Shown here one piece after another: positions 1-9,574 of a DNA stretch of 64,000 bases (position 1 is the first letter of the stretch; every line of letters starts with the position of its first letter). This DNA is from Flavobacterium sp. LC2016-12 (GTDB taxonomy: Bacteria > Bacteroidota > Bacteroidia > Flavobacteriales > Flavobacteriaceae). The translations under genes and the position numbers were made by a program. Below the pieces are notes generated by a model. That model was not told the origin of the DNA, ran no database searches, and saw only the letters and a program-made list of their open reading frames with translations. The DNA is taken from positions 1-64,000 of the forward strand of contig NZ_JADKPT010000009.1 in assembly GCF_015351595.1 (NCBI RefSeq), written 5' to 3'.

Positions 1-1
1 T

Positions 2-3000
2 AATGATACTGATGTTGATTTGGATGCGCTCACTGTAGTTGCAGGAACATTTACCACAACGCAGGGCGGAACCCTTACACTGGCAGCTGACGGTTCTTAT
101 ACCTACATGCCTGCTGCAAACTTTAATGGTATCGATACGCTAAACTATACGGTAAGTGATGGTACCCTTACGGATGTTGGAACCCTTACCATCACGGTGA
201 CAAAAGCAAACGATGCTCCGGTGGCTGTTGATGATATTATCACGGCTATTGAAGATACTTTGTTTACTTCAACAATAAACCTTACGGCCAATGATACCGA
301 TATTGACTTGGAAGCGCTCACTGTAGTTGCAGGAACATTTACCACAACGCAGGGCGGAACCTTTACACTGGCAGCTGACGGTTCTTATACCTATATGCCT
401 GCTGTAAACTTTCATGGCATCGATACGGTAAACTACACGGTAAGTGATGGTATCCTTACGGATATCGGAACTCTTACTATAACGGTAACGCCTGTAAACG
501 ATGCTCCTCTAGCGGTTGATGATACCAATTCAACAGATGAAGACATAACTTTAACAGTTGCAGTAAATTCACCACATAATTTATTGGCTAATGATACAGA
601 TGCTGACGGCGATATATTGACAGTAAGTCAATTTGCTATTGGATCAACAATTTATACAATTGGTAGTACAGCTAATTTAATTGAGGGAGCTCTTACTATA
701 AATGCGAATGGCAGTTATGTTTTTGTTCCAAAACCAGATTATAATGGATCAGTACCAAAAGTGATATATACTATTACAGATGGAACCAATTCTATGACAG
801 CAAATTTATTTATTACAGTAAATCCGGTTAATGAATTGCTTATAATAAATGATGATACTGCAAGTTCAATTGTGGGATCAAATCAAGCAACTACTATATT
901 GAATGTTCTTGGAAACGATACCAAAGGAGGATTACCAATAGTAATATCAGAAGTAACAATCACAGAAACAGTTGTAGATCCAACAGGATTTATAAAACTG
1001 AACTCAGATGGTACAATTGTTTTAAAAGCCAATGCTCCGGCAGGAACTTATAATTTGACCTATCAGGTATGTGAATTAAATACAACAAATTGTGCAACTG
1101 CAACAGTAACAATATCAGTTATTGCACCAGTTATCGATGCGGTAAAAGAAACAACCGCTCCAATAAATGGAACTATCGGAGGAACAACAACTTCATTAGT
1201 ATCAAATGATACTTTAAATGGAATTGCAGTTGTTATCGGAATAAATCCGGGACAAGTTAGTCTTAGCCCAGTGTCAGTTCCGAATGGACTTACGCTAAAT
1301 GCAGATGGTAGTATAAAAATAGATGCAGGAACTCCGGCAGGGACCTACCATGTAGAATATAAAATCTGCGAAGTAAATAACCCGACAAATTGCGATAGCG
1401 TAATTTCAGAAGTTATAGTAACAGCAGGTGTTTTACAGGCTAATAATGATATAATAGGATCGGTAGTTGGTGTCAATCAGCCAATAACACTTGTAAATGT
1501 TTTTGCAAATGACACTAACAATAGCTTACCGGTTGTAGCTTCAGATATGATTCTTTCTGTAATAACAGAAGATCCAACAGGGTTTATTACATTAAATTCA
1601 GACGGAACAGCAATATTAGGAGCCAACGCACCCGCTGGAACTTATGAATTGATATATCAGATCTGTGAAAAGTTAAATCCGACAAATTGTAGTTCAGCCT
1701 CTATTAAAGTAACGGTTATAGCGCCAACAATGACAGTAACAGCTAATAGTTATTGTTCTAATGATGTTCCTTATGTGTCTTATACTGTAGCGGCTGATAA
1801 TTTTACTCCTAATAGTTTATTGACAATAAATTGGATCGATAGTGAAAACAATGTTGTGGCTACACAAACAAATTTACCATTGACAGGAAATGTTTTATGG
1901 CCAGGTGCAATTGTTGACAATAACGGAATTGGAATTGATTGGCCAGGATGGTTGTTGACAAATGGTCAATGGGTTGAAGGTGCAGATGGATTTGAAAATA
2001 CCAGAACCGGAGTAACAATGCAGTTTTCATTAAATCCTACAGTAAATGTAGTTGTAAATTATCCTCCTGCAACACCACAGTGTAATGCAAGGCCAACATT
2101 TGTAATAAAAGCAAACAATGATACTGCCGGACCAATTGATAGTGATAAAGGGCAAAGTGCCACTATAGATATATTTGACAACGATACATTAAATGGTTCT
2201 GTTGTAAATCCAGCTAATGTTGTTTTAAGTACCGTGGTTGCAAGCCCTAATTTGGATTTGAAAGCTGATGGCTCAATTGAGATAAAACCCGGAACTCCTA
2301 CTGGAAATTATCAACTAACCTATCAAATTTGTGATGCTTTAAATTTATCTAATTGTAGTCAGGCAATTGTAACCGTTTCAGTAGTAAATGTAACAGATCC
2401 TGATCCTCCAACACCAGTAAAACAAATTGTCGCTACGAATGATACAGCAACAAGTGTTGACGGTATAAATGGAGAACTTGAATTTATAAATGTTCTGGAT
2501 AACGATTTGTTAAATGGCATCAAAATTAATCCGGATGATATTGTAATTTCTAACATTCCGCAAAGTGCTTATTTTGAATTTAATTCAGATGGAACTGTAA
2601 ATGTGAAACCAAATACTCCAGGGGGAAGTTATATTTTGATATATAGAATTTGTGAAAAAACGAATTTGTCTAACTGTGTTACTGCAGCATTAAATGTTTT
2701 TGTTGAAGTTCCGGCCATTGCAATTATTAAAACAGCAATATTCAATGATGAGAATGGAAATGGAGTTGCAAATGCAAGTGAAACCATCTCGTATAAATTT
2801 AAAGTGACAAATACAGGTAACGTTCCTTTGGTTGGAATTGTAATTACAGATGCTTTACCGGGTATTATGCTTTCTGGGCAGGCAATTAATTTAGCTGTAA
2901 ATGAATCTGATGAAACTAATTTTTCAGCTCAATATAAAATTACACAAGATGATATTAACCGTGGAAGCGTAAGTAATCAGGCAACTGTTAAGGGACAAAG

Positions 3001-3388
3001 TGGAAGAGGAGTAGTTGTCGAAGATAAGTCGGATGATTCAAGTAATTTAGAAGATAAGCCTACAGTTTTACCTTTAAATGGCTGTCTAATCAAAGTTAAT
3101 AATGCTTTTTCTCCAAATGGAGATTCGAAAAACAGCAGATTCTATATTCAGGGATTGGAATGTTACCCTGACAATACGGTTGAAATCTATAACCGTTGGG
3201 GTGTCTTGGTATATGACATTGATCATTATAATAATGAAGACAGAGCTTTTATTGGAATCTCAGCTGGACGTGCAACCATAAAAGAGACGGATGGCCTTCC
3301 TGTCGGCACCTATTTTTATATTTTGAAATATAAAGACAGCGAATCAAAACCTCATGAATTATCGGGTTACTTATATATTAATAAATAA
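2..3388 (+). CDS. Giant repeat adhesin with T9SS type B sorting domain (5'-truncated by window edge)
   Basis: The reading frame is open to the first base, so only the C-terminal ~1128 residues are seen. Order: two near-identical ~96-residue VCBS/cadherin-like repeats (about 2-530) with ANDT and NDAP...VDD motifs; a third, divergent VCBS-like unit (530-840); several ~100-110-residue Ig-like repeats (840-2700), five of which end in YxxC(E/D)...N(T/S)NC; a DUF11-like 'NTGNVPL' domain (about 2706-3050); and a terminal domain from about 3076 with 'AFSPNGD', 'VEIYNRWG' and 'PVGTYFYIL'. The last is the gliding-motility-associated C-terminal (type B) signal that directs export through the type IX system and surface attachment. 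Such adhesins usually work with a neighbouring SprF-like protein, and one follows at 3441. The ligand is unknown. It is related in design to SprB but is not claimed to be SprB. Confidence 0.9.
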   Translation, partial: NDTDVDLDALTVVAGTFTTTQGGTLTLAADGSYTYMPAANFNGIDTLNYTVSDGTLTDVGTLTITVTKANDAPVAVDDIITAIEDTLFTSTINLTANDTDIDLEALTVVAGTFTTTQGGTFTLAADGSYTYMPAVNFHGIDTVNYTVSDGILTDIGTLTITVTPVNDAPLAVDDTNSTDEDITLTVAVNSPHNLLANDTDADGDILTVSQFAIGSTIYTIGSTANLIEGALTINANGSYVFVPKPDYNGSVPKVIYTITDGTNSMTANLFITVNPVNELLIINDDTASSIVGSNQATTILNVLGNDTKGGLPIVISEVTITETVVDPTGFIKLNSDGTIVLKANAPAGTYNLTYQVCELNTTNCATATVTISVIAPVIDAVKETTAPINGTIGGTTTSLVSNDTLNGIAVVIGINPGQVSLSPVSVPNGLTLNADGSIKIDAGTPAGTYHVEYKICEVNNPTNCDSVISEVIVTAGVLQANNDIIGSVVGVNQPITLVNVFANDTNNSLPVVASDMILSVITEDPTGFITLNSDGTAILGANAPAGTYELIYQICEKLNPTNCSSASIKVTVIAPTMTVTANSYCSNDVPYVSYTVAADNFTPNSLLTINWIDSENNVVATQTNLPLTGNVLWPGAIVDNNGIGIDWPGWLLTNGQWVEGADGFENTRTGVTMQFSLNPTVNVVVNYPPATPQCNARPTFVIKANNDTAGPIDSDKGQSATIDIFDNDTLNGSVVNPANVVLSTVVASPNLDLKADGSIEIKPGTPTGNYQLTYQICDALNLSNCSQAIVTVSVVNVTDPDPPTPVKQIVATNDTATSVDGINGELEFINVLDNDLLNGIKINPDDIVISNIPQSAYFEFNSDGTVNVKPNTPGGSYILIYRICEKTNLSNCVTAALNVFVEVPAIAIIKTAIFNDENGNGVANASETISYKFKVTNTGNVPLVGIVITDALPGIMLSGQAINLAVNESDETNFSAQYKITQDDINRGSVSNQATVKGQSGRGVVVEDKSDDSSNLEDKPTVLPLNGCLIKVNNAFSPNGDSKNSRFYIQGLECYPDNTVEIYNRWGVLVYDIDHYNNEDRAFIGISAGRATIKETDGLPVGTYFYILKYKDSESKPHELSGYLYINK
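17..518 (+). repeat. Near-identical 288-bp tandem repeat inside the adhesin gene
   Basis: The segment beginning at 17 recurs at 305, a period of 288 bp (96 codons). Only scattered substitutions separate the two copies, mostly silent or conservative. Further units probably lie upstream of the window. Later repeats of the same protein are far more diverged at DNA level, so this pair looks recently duplicated or homogenised. Confidence 0.9.
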
Positions 3389-3397
3389 AAAAATGAT

Positions 3398-3428
3398 AAA
3401 CGGTTTGGTTTGTAACTAAGCCGTTTTT
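3398..3428 (+). terminator. Hairpin terminator after the adhesin gene
   Basis: A nine-base stem (AAACGGTTT at 3398-3406 with AAGCCGTTT at 3418-3426, one G-T pair) is followed by a short T run. It lies between the adhesin stop codon and the SprF-like gene. It may reduce, rather than stop, read-through into the partner genes. Confidence 0.65.
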
Positions 3429-3440
3429 AAAGCTTATTAA

Positions 3441-4349
3441 ATGAAAAGATTAATTTTATTAGTGTTTGTGTTTTTTTCAGTTTTATGCGCGGCGCAGCAG
3501 GATGCTCAGTTTACACAATACATGTATAACACTATTTCGGTTAATCCTGCCTATGCAGGATCACGTGGTGCATTAAGTGTTTTTGGTTTATATCGTACGC
3601 AATGGATAGGACTTGACGGTGCACCTGAAACCAGTACTTTTTCAATAAATACACCTTTAAATAACAGTAAGTTAGGATTGGGGGTTTCGTTAGTAAATGA
3701 TAAAATAGGGCCAACAAATGAAAATACACTTTCAGCTGATTTGTCTTATAGTGTCCCTACTTCTGAAACGTTTAAACTTTCTTTCGGAATAAAAGCCACC
3801 GCAAATCTCTTTAATCTTGATGTAAGTAAATTAAGCTTCGAAGATCAGGACGATCCTCAGTTTCAAGGTTTGGATAATAAATTTACACCCAATATTGGAG
3901 CGGGTGTTTATTGGCATTCTGATAAAGCTTATTTAGGATTTTCTATTCCGAATTTTATAGAAACAAATCGTTATGAAGATAATGATACGGCTATTTTCAA
4001 AGAAAAGATCAACTATTATTTCATGGCAGGTTATGTTTTTGATCTTAATTATGATATCAAATTCAAACCGGCATTACTTACTAAAATGGTTCAGGGGGCC
4101 CCTTTACAAGTTGACGCTTCGGGTAATTTTATGTTCTATGACAAATTCGTAATTGGCCTTGCTTATCGTTGGAGTGCATCAGTAAGTGCTATGGCTGGTT
4201 TTCAGGTTTCAGATGGTTTATATATAGGTTACGGATATGACCATGAAACCACTAATCTTAGAAAATACAATTCAGGATCACATGAAATTTTCCTTCGTTT
4301 TGAGTTTTTTAATAATTATAGTAAAATGACATCTCCAAGATTCTTTTAA
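3441..4349 (+). CDS. PorP/SprF family type IX secretion membrane protein
   Basis: 302 residues. A signal peptide ends near 'CAAQQ', followed by the family hallmark 'DAQFTQYMYNTISVNPAYAGSRG' region (residues ~21-43), then a barrel-like alternation of strands ending in Phe. In F. johnsoniae, SprF is needed for secretion of the SprB adhesin, and paralogs next to other type B adhesins are thought to serve those partners. Its place directly after a type B adhesin (52-bp gap) suggests it is the dedicated partner of that protein. It probably resides in the outer membrane or associates with its periplasmic face. The family call is secure; the pairing is inferred from position. Confidence 0.9.
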   Translation: MKRLILLVFVFFSVLCAAQQDAQFTQYMYNTISVNPAYAGSRGALSVFGLYRTQWIGLDGAPETSTFSINTPLNNSKLGLGVSLVNDKIGPTNENTLSADLSYSVPTSETFKLSFGIKATANLFNLDVSKLSFEDQDDPQFQGLDNKFTPNIGAGVYWHSDKAYLGFSIPNFIETNRYEDNDTAIFKEKINYYFMAGYVFDLNYDIKFKPALLTKMVQGAPLQVDASGNFMFYDKFVIGLAYRWSASVSAMAGFQVSDGLYIGYGYDHETTNLRKYNSGSHEIFLRFEFFNNYSKMTSPRFF

Positions 4350-4361
4350 TTTATACCTACA

Positions 4362-6362
4362 ATGAGAATTAAAAATTTAAGTTATACGATTTTCTTTTTA
4401 TGCTTTTTTTTCAAAATAAATGCTCAGACAATAAATACAAAATTTGCTGATAAGCAATATGACGATTATGCTTATGCAGATGCAATAAAAGGATATGAAA
4501 ATATTCTAAACAAAGGTACAATGGATGAAAAAATTGTACAGCGATTGGGTAATTCTTACTATTTTATTGGCGAATTGCAAGAAGCCTTAAAGTGGTATGA
4601 AGAGTTGTTTAAAATGAATGAAAAACAAGAAGCTGAATATTTATATCGATATTCACAATGTCTTAAATCTGATGGGAATTATCGTAAAGCAGATGAAGTT
4701 TTAGCAAAATTTAATGAAAAATCGGTCTCAGACAGAAGAGCAGATTTAATAAGAAATGAGAAAAATTACTTAGAAGATATAAAATCGAATTCAGGCCGAT
4801 ACGAAATTGCCGATGCCGGAATGAATTCTTCCTATTCTGATTACGGAAGTGCTGTTTATGATAATAAAATCATCTTTACTTCTGCCAGAGATACTGGCGG
4901 TGTTGCAAAAAATAGTTTCAAGTGGACAAACAAAGCATTTTCCAGATTATATGTGGCCGAATTAATGCCTGACGGAAATGTAGGCGAACCAGAAATTTTT
5001 ATCAAAAAGAGAAATGTAAAATACAATGAGTCAACTCCTATTTTTACAAAAGATGGCAGAACGATGTATTTTACCCGAAATAATTTTGTAGATGGGAAGA
5101 GAGGAAAAAATAAAGAACAAGTAACATTATTAAAATTGTTCAGCGCTAATTTAGTAAATGGAAATTGGGAAAACGTAAAAGAACTTCCTTTTAATAGCGA
5201 TCAATATAGTACAGCACATCCTGCTTTAAGTGTTGATGAAAAAACGCTATATTTTGCTTCAGATATGCCGGGAACATTAGGGCAATCAGACTTATATAAA
5301 GTAAGTATTAACGCAAATGGAATTTATGGAACCCCGGAAAATTTAGGTCCTTCAATCAATACTGAAGCGAGAGAAACTTTTCCCTTTATCTCTCAAGAGA
5401 ATGAACTCTATTTTGCTTCTGACGGACGACCGGGCTTAGGAGGACTTGATATTTTTGTTTCGAAAATAAAGGAGGATAGAACTTTTGATGAAGTTCAAAA
5501 CGTTGGAGAACCTATAAACAGCAAGCACGATGATTTTGCTTTTGTAATCAATAGTAAAAACAGAAATGGTTATTTCTCTTCAAATAGAATTAGCGGACAT
5601 GGTTTGGATGATGTTTATCGATTTACAGAAACTAGAAAACTAATATGTGAACAAGATTTAACAGGATCAGTAGCTGATGCCGAATCAAATGAATTGTTAT
5701 CTAATGCTTCTCTGACTTTATTTGATGACAATTTTAATGCTATTTCGACTATTGTTTCTGATGAAAAAGGGAAGTATGTTTTTCCGAAAATAAAATGCGG
5801 TAAAAAATATAGTATAAGAGCTTCTAAAAGTGATTACGGAATAAAAGAAATTCCAGTTACAATAAAGAAGGTAAACGGATCAACAACCATGGAGATTGTA
5901 ATGGATAAAACCTTTAAGCCAATGACGGCAAAAGCGATTGAAGTAAGGAAAGTCTCTGTTAGTCCAGTCAAGATTGGAGCAATAAAAGTGGGGACAGATT
6001 TAGCAAAATTACTTCACATTCCGATGAACTTTTTTGATTTGGGTAAAGCGACTATTAAAAAAACGTCAGAACCTCAATTGCAAAAAATAGTAGATATGTT
6101 AAACCAATATCCAGCTATAAAACTCGATATTCGTTCTCATACAGACAGCAGACAATCAGATGCAAATAACATGATTTTGTCTGAGAAAAGAGCGCAGTCT
6201 ACTAAAAACTGGTTGATTCAAAAAGGAATTAATGAAAGTAGATTAACCGCAAAAGGATATGGAGAAACGAAGTTAGTTAACCAATGTGCTGATGGCGTAA
6301 AATGTACAGAAAAACAACATGAACAAAACAGACGAAGCGAATTTATAATTACGAATTTGTAA
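4362..6362 (+). CDS. PorE-like protein: TPR, PD40 repeats, regulatory-like domain, OmpA C-terminus
   Basis: 666 residues. A signal peptide ends at 'INAQ' (~residue 22). TPR-like helices span ~25-115. WD40-like PD40 blades span ~150-425, each with a pattern like 'LYFASD.PG.GG.D'. A carboxypeptidase-regulatory-like domain covers ~435-515, and an OmpA peptidoglycan-binding domain ~550-666 contains 'RSHTDSRQSDANN' and 'NRRSEF'. This is the architecture of PorE from Porphyromonas gingivalis, which anchors T9SS parts to peptidoglycan. It lies 12 bp after the SprF-like gene, so the two are co-transcribed. Whether it serves the general secretion machine or only this adhesin cannot be told from sequence. 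Confidence 0.88.
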   Translation: MRIKNLSYTIFFLCFFFKINAQTINTKFADKQYDDYAYADAIKGYENILNKGTMDEKIVQRLGNSYYFIGELQEALKWYEELFKMNEKQEAEYLYRYSQCLKSDGNYRKADEVLAKFNEKSVSDRRADLIRNEKNYLEDIKSNSGRYEIADAGMNSSYSDYGSAVYDNKIIFTSARDTGGVAKNSFKWTNKAFSRLYVAELMPDGNVGEPEIFIKKRNVKYNESTPIFTKDGRTMYFTRNNFVDGKRGKNKEQVTLLKLFSANLVNGNWENVKELPFNSDQYSTAHPALSVDEKTLYFASDMPGTLGQSDLYKVSINANGIYGTPENLGPSINTEARETFPFISQENELYFASDGRPGLGGLDIFVSKIKEDRTFDEVQNVGEPINSKHDDFAFVINSKNRNGYFSSNRISGHGLDDVYRFTETRKLICEQDLTGSVADAESNELLSNASLTLFDDNFNAISTIVSDEKGKYVFPKIKCGKKYSIRASKSDYGIKEIPVTIKKVNGSTTMEIVMDKTFKPMTAKAIEVRKVSVSPVKIGAIKVGTDLAKLLHIPMNFFDLGKATIKKTSEPQLQKIVDMLNQYPAIKLDIRSHTDSRQSDANNMILSEKRAQSTKNWLIQKGINESRLTAKGYGETKLVNQCADGVKCTEKQHEQNRRSEFIITNL

Positions 6363-6385
6363 ATTATTTTTTTAATGAATAAAAG

Positions 6386-6420
6386 AAACCTTTCTAAACT
6401 TAAGAAAGGTTTTTTCTTTT
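6386..6420 (+). terminator. Strong intrinsic terminator after the adhesin/SprF/PorE-like cluster
   Basis: A ten-base perfect stem (AAACCTTTCT at 6386-6395 with AGAAAGGTTT at 6403-6412) is followed by a T-rich run. The rest of the gap to 6622 shows only a weak promoter-like TAACTTTA at 6594-6601. Confidence 0.9.
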
Positions 6421-6622
6421 TTTAGTAAAAAGCTGGAAATCAAATATGTTGTGTTTTTTGCAAAAAAACTTTGGAATTTGGTCTTTTCTTTGTTGGAAAG
6501 TTTTGAAAATGTAAAATTTGGTGTATTATATTTAAAATGAATAAGTTAACTCTTAAAAAACGGCATTGCCTGTTATTTACGTGTATTTTTTTTTAACTTT
6601 ATAGTCCTAAAATTTTTCAGAT

Positions 6623-7048
6623 ATGACTGTAAATCAAATACTAAACGCGAAAGGTAAAAATGTTTATTCCGTACTTTCAACAACTACGGTGTACGAAGCA
6701 TTAAAAGTAATGGGAGAAAAAAACATAGGAGCTATCCTTGTGATTGATGGAACCGACTTAAAAGGAATACTTTCTGAAAGAGATTATGCGCGAAAAATTG
6801 TTCTAAAAGACAAATCCTCAAAAGAAACCTTTGTGCATGAAATTATGGAAAGCAACGTTTTTTCAGTAAATCTTTCAAACAATATTGAGGATTGTATGGA
6901 GCTGATGAGCACAAAAAGAATCAGACATTTACCAGTTTTAGAAGACGAAATTGTGGTGGGAATTATCTCAATTAGCGATGTTGTAAAAGCTATTATAGAA
7001 ATTCAAAAAGACACAATTAATCATTTAAACTCTTATATTTCACAGTAA
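6623..7048 (+). CDS. Tandem CBS-domain protein
   Basis: 141 residues made almost entirely of two CBS motifs (about 8-65 and 72-130). Typical features are 'GAILVIDG.DLKGILSERDYARKI' split over the first, and 'RHLPVLEDE.VVGIISISDVVK' in the second. CBS pairs bind adenosine nucleotides or related ligands and usually regulate a partner. No partner domain is present, so the target is unknown. Monocistronic: terminators lie on both sides. The ATG at 6623 is the natural start because the protein begins right at the first CBS strand. Confidence 0.9.
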   Translation: MTVNQILNAKGKNVYSVLSTTTVYEALKVMGEKNIGAILVIDGTDLKGILSERDYARKIVLKDKSSKETFVHEIMESNVFSVNLSNNIEDCMELMSTKRIRHLPVLEDEIVVGIISISDVVKAIIEIQKDTINHLNSYISQ

Positions 7049-7073
7049 TTAAAGTTTAAAAATAAAGTTTATT

Positions 7074-7106
7074 AAATAGTCCAAATTGTTTTGGACTATT
7101 TTTTTT
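7074..7106 (+). terminator. Perfect 12-bp stem terminator after the CBS gene
   Basis: AAATAGTCCAAA (7074-7085) pairs with TTTGGACTATTT (7090-7101) around a TTGT loop, followed directly by a T run. The symmetry would also allow function on the minus strand. Confidence 0.92.
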
Positions 7107-7173
7107 GACCTTTCAAAAATGTTATTTTAACAAAAGAAAGCTATAAAAAGACGCCATTTTAAAACAAGACTTA

Positions 7174-7181
7174 TATCTTTG
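7174..7181 (+). promoter_or_regulatory. -7 box TATCTTTG of the malic enzyme gene
   Basis: Exact match to the Bacteroidota primary-sigma -7 consensus TAnnTTTG, 25 bases before the ATG at 7207, just after a terminator. No convincing -33 element was seen. Confidence 0.7.
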
Positions 7182-7206
7182 TAAGCTAGAATAAAAGCTA
7201 AAAATA

Positions 7207-9498
7207 ATGAACAAAGAGAGTAAAAGAAGAGAAGCGTTACTGTACCATTCAGAACCAACTCCAGGAAAAATTCAGGTAGTTCCAACAAAAAAATATGCAA
7301 CCCAAAGAGATTTGTCTTTGGCTTATTCGCCAGGTGTTGCAGAGCCGTGTTTAGAAATTGCAGCAAACGTAGATGACGTTTATAAATATACAGCAAAAGG
7401 AAATTTAGTTGCCGTTATCTCAAACGGTACAGCTGTTTTAGGTTTAGGAAATATTGGTCCGGAAGCCTCTAAACCAGTTATGGAAGGAAAAGGATTGCTC
7501 TTTAAAATATTCTCAGATATTGACGTTTTTGATATTGAAGTTAATACAGAAAATGTTGAAGAATTTATTCAGACAGTAAAAAATATTGCTCCAACTTTTG
7601 GAGGAATTAATCTGGAAGATATTAAAGCACCGGAATCTTTTGAAATCGAAAGAAGACTGGTTGAAGAATTGGATATTCCGGTAATGCATGATGATCAGCA
7701 CGGAACAGCAATTATCTCTTCAGCGGCTTTAATCAATGCGCTTGAATTGGCTGGAAAAAAAGCAGAAGATGTAAAAGTAGTAGTTTCTGGAGCAGGTTCG
7801 GCTGCGATAGCTTGTACAGATTTATATGTTCTATTAGGCGTGAAAGTCGAAAATATACAAATGTTTAATAGTAAAGGACTTTTAACAAAGGATAATCCTT
7901 CATTATCAGACTTGCAATTAAAATATGCTGTTGATGGCCCTAAAATAGAATTAGCCGAGGCTGTAAACGGAGCTGACGTTTTCATAGGTTTGTCTTCAGG
8001 AGACATTCTTTCGCCTTCAATGTTATTGACTATGAAGGATAATCCGATTGTTTTTGCGATGGCAAATCCAAATCCGGAGATCGATTATAATTTAGCTGTA
8101 GAAACACGAAAAGATGTTATTATGGCTACAGGACGTTCAGATTTTCCTAATCAGGTTAATAACGTTTTAGGTTTTCCATATATTTTTAGAGGAGCCTTAG
8201 ATGTAAGAGCGACTAAAATTAACGAAGCTATGAAAATGGCTGCTGTAAAAGCATTGGCAATCTTAGCTAAAGAACCAGTTCCAGAACAGGTTAACGTGGC
8301 TTATGGCGCAACAAAATTAGGTTTTGGTCAGGACTACATTATTCCTAAACCATTTGATCCAAGGTTAATTACTATCGTGGCTCCCGCTGTTGCAAAAGCA
8401 GCAATGGAATCAGGAGTTGCCAAAAATCCTATTACAGACTGGGCAGCGTATGAAGATGTGCTTCGTGAACGTATGGGGAATGATAATAAAATGGTTCGTT
8501 TGATGACAAACCGTGCTAAAATGGATCCAAAACGAATTGTTTTTGCAGAAGCAGATCAGTTAAACGTTTTAAAAGCAGCACAAATTGTTCATGAGGACGG
8601 AATTGGTTTCCCAATTTTATTAGGAAATAAAGAAGTTATTTTAGAGCTTAAAGCGGAGTTAGGTTTTGATGCTGAACTTGAAATCATTGATCCTAAAACT
8701 AACGAAGAAGAACCAAGAAGAAATAGATTTGCTAAATCATATTGGGAAACAAGAGAGAGAAGAGGTGTTTCGTTATTGGATGCTCAAAAATTCATGCGCG
8801 AAAGAAATTATTTCGCTGCCATGATGGTTAATGAAGGTGAAGCTGATGCTTTAGTGACCGGGCATACAAGAAGTTATCCAAGCGTTGTAAAACCAATGTT
8901 ACAATTAATTGAAAAAGCTCATAATGCTTCATTAGTTGCGACTGCAAATATGATGTTGACGTCTCGTGGACCAATGTTCTTGTCAGATACTGCAATTAAT
9001 ATAAATCCTTCTGCTGAAGATTTGATTAATATTGCAATTATGACAGCTAAAACTGCAAAAATGTTTGGAGTTGAGCCAGTTATAGCAATGGTTTCGTATT
9101 CTAATTTTGGATCTTCAACAAGTCAGAGCGCTTCAAAAGTCAGAGAAGCAGTAGCTTATTTGCATAAAAATCATCCGGACTTAATTGTTGATGGAGAAAT
9201 TCAGGCAGATTTTGCTTTAAATCAGGAAATGCTTGCAGAGAAATTTCCATTTTCTAAATTAGCTGGAAAAAAGGTAAATACCTTAATTTTTCCTAACTTA
9301 GAGTCGGCTAATATTACTTATAAATTATTGAAAGAATTATATAAAGTAAATTCAATTGGCCCAATCATGATGGGTATGGGTAAACCGGTTCACATTTTCC
9401 AATTAGGAGCAAGTGTTGAAGAAATGGTTAATATGGCTGCAATTGCAGTTATTGACGCTCAGGAAAAAGCCAATAAAAAAAATAAATTAGCTAAATAG
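7207..9498 (+). CDS. maeB: NADP-dependent malic enzyme with phosphotransacetylase-like C-terminal domain
   Basis: 763 residues, the usual length of the fused MaeB type. The N-terminal malic domain has 'YSPGVAEPC' and '[15 protein letters not shown]'. A 'DDQHGTAI' motif follows near residue 160, then a nucleotide-binding '[12 protein letters not shown]' (~198) and '[11 protein letters not shown]'. From about residue 430 a phosphate acetyl/butyryl-transferase-like domain follows, which in this class is regulatory and normally not catalytic. The enzyme oxidatively decarboxylates malate to pyruvate with reduction of NADP in the cytosol, supplying NADPH and pyruvate. It has its own promoter box at 7174. 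The next gene, ruvA, has a separate promoter, so this is probably a single-gene unit. Confidence 0.94.
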   Translation: MNKESKRREALLYHSEPTPGKIQVVPTKKYATQRDLSLAYSPGVAEPCLEIAANVDDVYKYTAKGNLVAVISNGTAVLGLGNIGPEASKPVMEGKGLLFKIFSDIDVFDIEVNTENVEEFIQTVKNIAPTFGGINLEDIKAPESFEIERRLVEELDIPVMHDDQHGTAIISSAALINALELAGKKAEDVKVVVSGAGSAAIACTDLYVLLGVKVENIQMFNSKGLLTKDNPSLSDLQLKYAVDGPKIELAEAVNGADVFIGLSSGDILSPSMLLTMKDNPIVFAMANPNPEIDYNLAVETRKDVIMATGRSDFPNQVNNVLGFPYIFRGALDVRATKINEAMKMAAVKALAILAKEPVPEQVNVAYGATKLGFGQDYIIPKPFDPRLITIVAPAVAKAAMESGVAKNPITDWAAYEDVLRERMGNDNKMVRLMTNRAKMDPKRIVFAEADQLNVLKAAQIVHEDGIGFPILLGNKEVILELKAELGFDAELEIIDPKTNEEEPRRNRFAKSYWETRERRGVSLLDAQKFMRERNYFAAMMVNEGEADALVTGHTRSYPSVVKPMLQLIEKAHNASLVATANMMLTSRGPMFLSDTAININPSAEDLINIAIMTAKTAKMFGVEPVIAMVSYSNFGSSTSQSASKVREAVAYLHKNHPDLIVDGEIQADFALNQEMLAEKFPFSKLAGKKVNTLIFPNLESANITYKLLKELYKVNSIGPIMMGMGKPVHIFQLGASVEEMVNMAAIAVIDAQEKANKKNKLAK

Positions 9499-9549
9499 TC
9501 AATATAATAAGGATCAAATAATATTGTCTTATTTTTATTGCATTTTTAT

Positions 9550-9557
9550 TATATTTG
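9550..9557 (+). promoter_or_regulatory. -7 box TATATTTG for ruvA-sprA
   Basis: Exact TAnnTTTG match in the 76-bp gap after maeB. Transcription would begin near 9563, 12 bases before the ATG at 9575. This rules out a longer reading frame opening at a TTG at 9524. Confidence 0.7.
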
Positions 9558-9574
9558 ATACTATAAATTATACT

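Noticed and set aside
145..345. Minus-strand frames inside large plus-strand genes (adhesin, sprA, maeB, permeases)
   Set aside because: They mirror coding strand codon bias, have no signals of their own and no recognisable family.
2..530. CRISPR-like array
   Set aside because: The repeats are 288 bp, coding and without short spacers; no cas genes are present.
9524..9574. N-terminal extension of RuvA from a TTG
   Set aside because: The extra 17 residues are not part of RuvA, and the promoter box at 9550-9557 lies within them.
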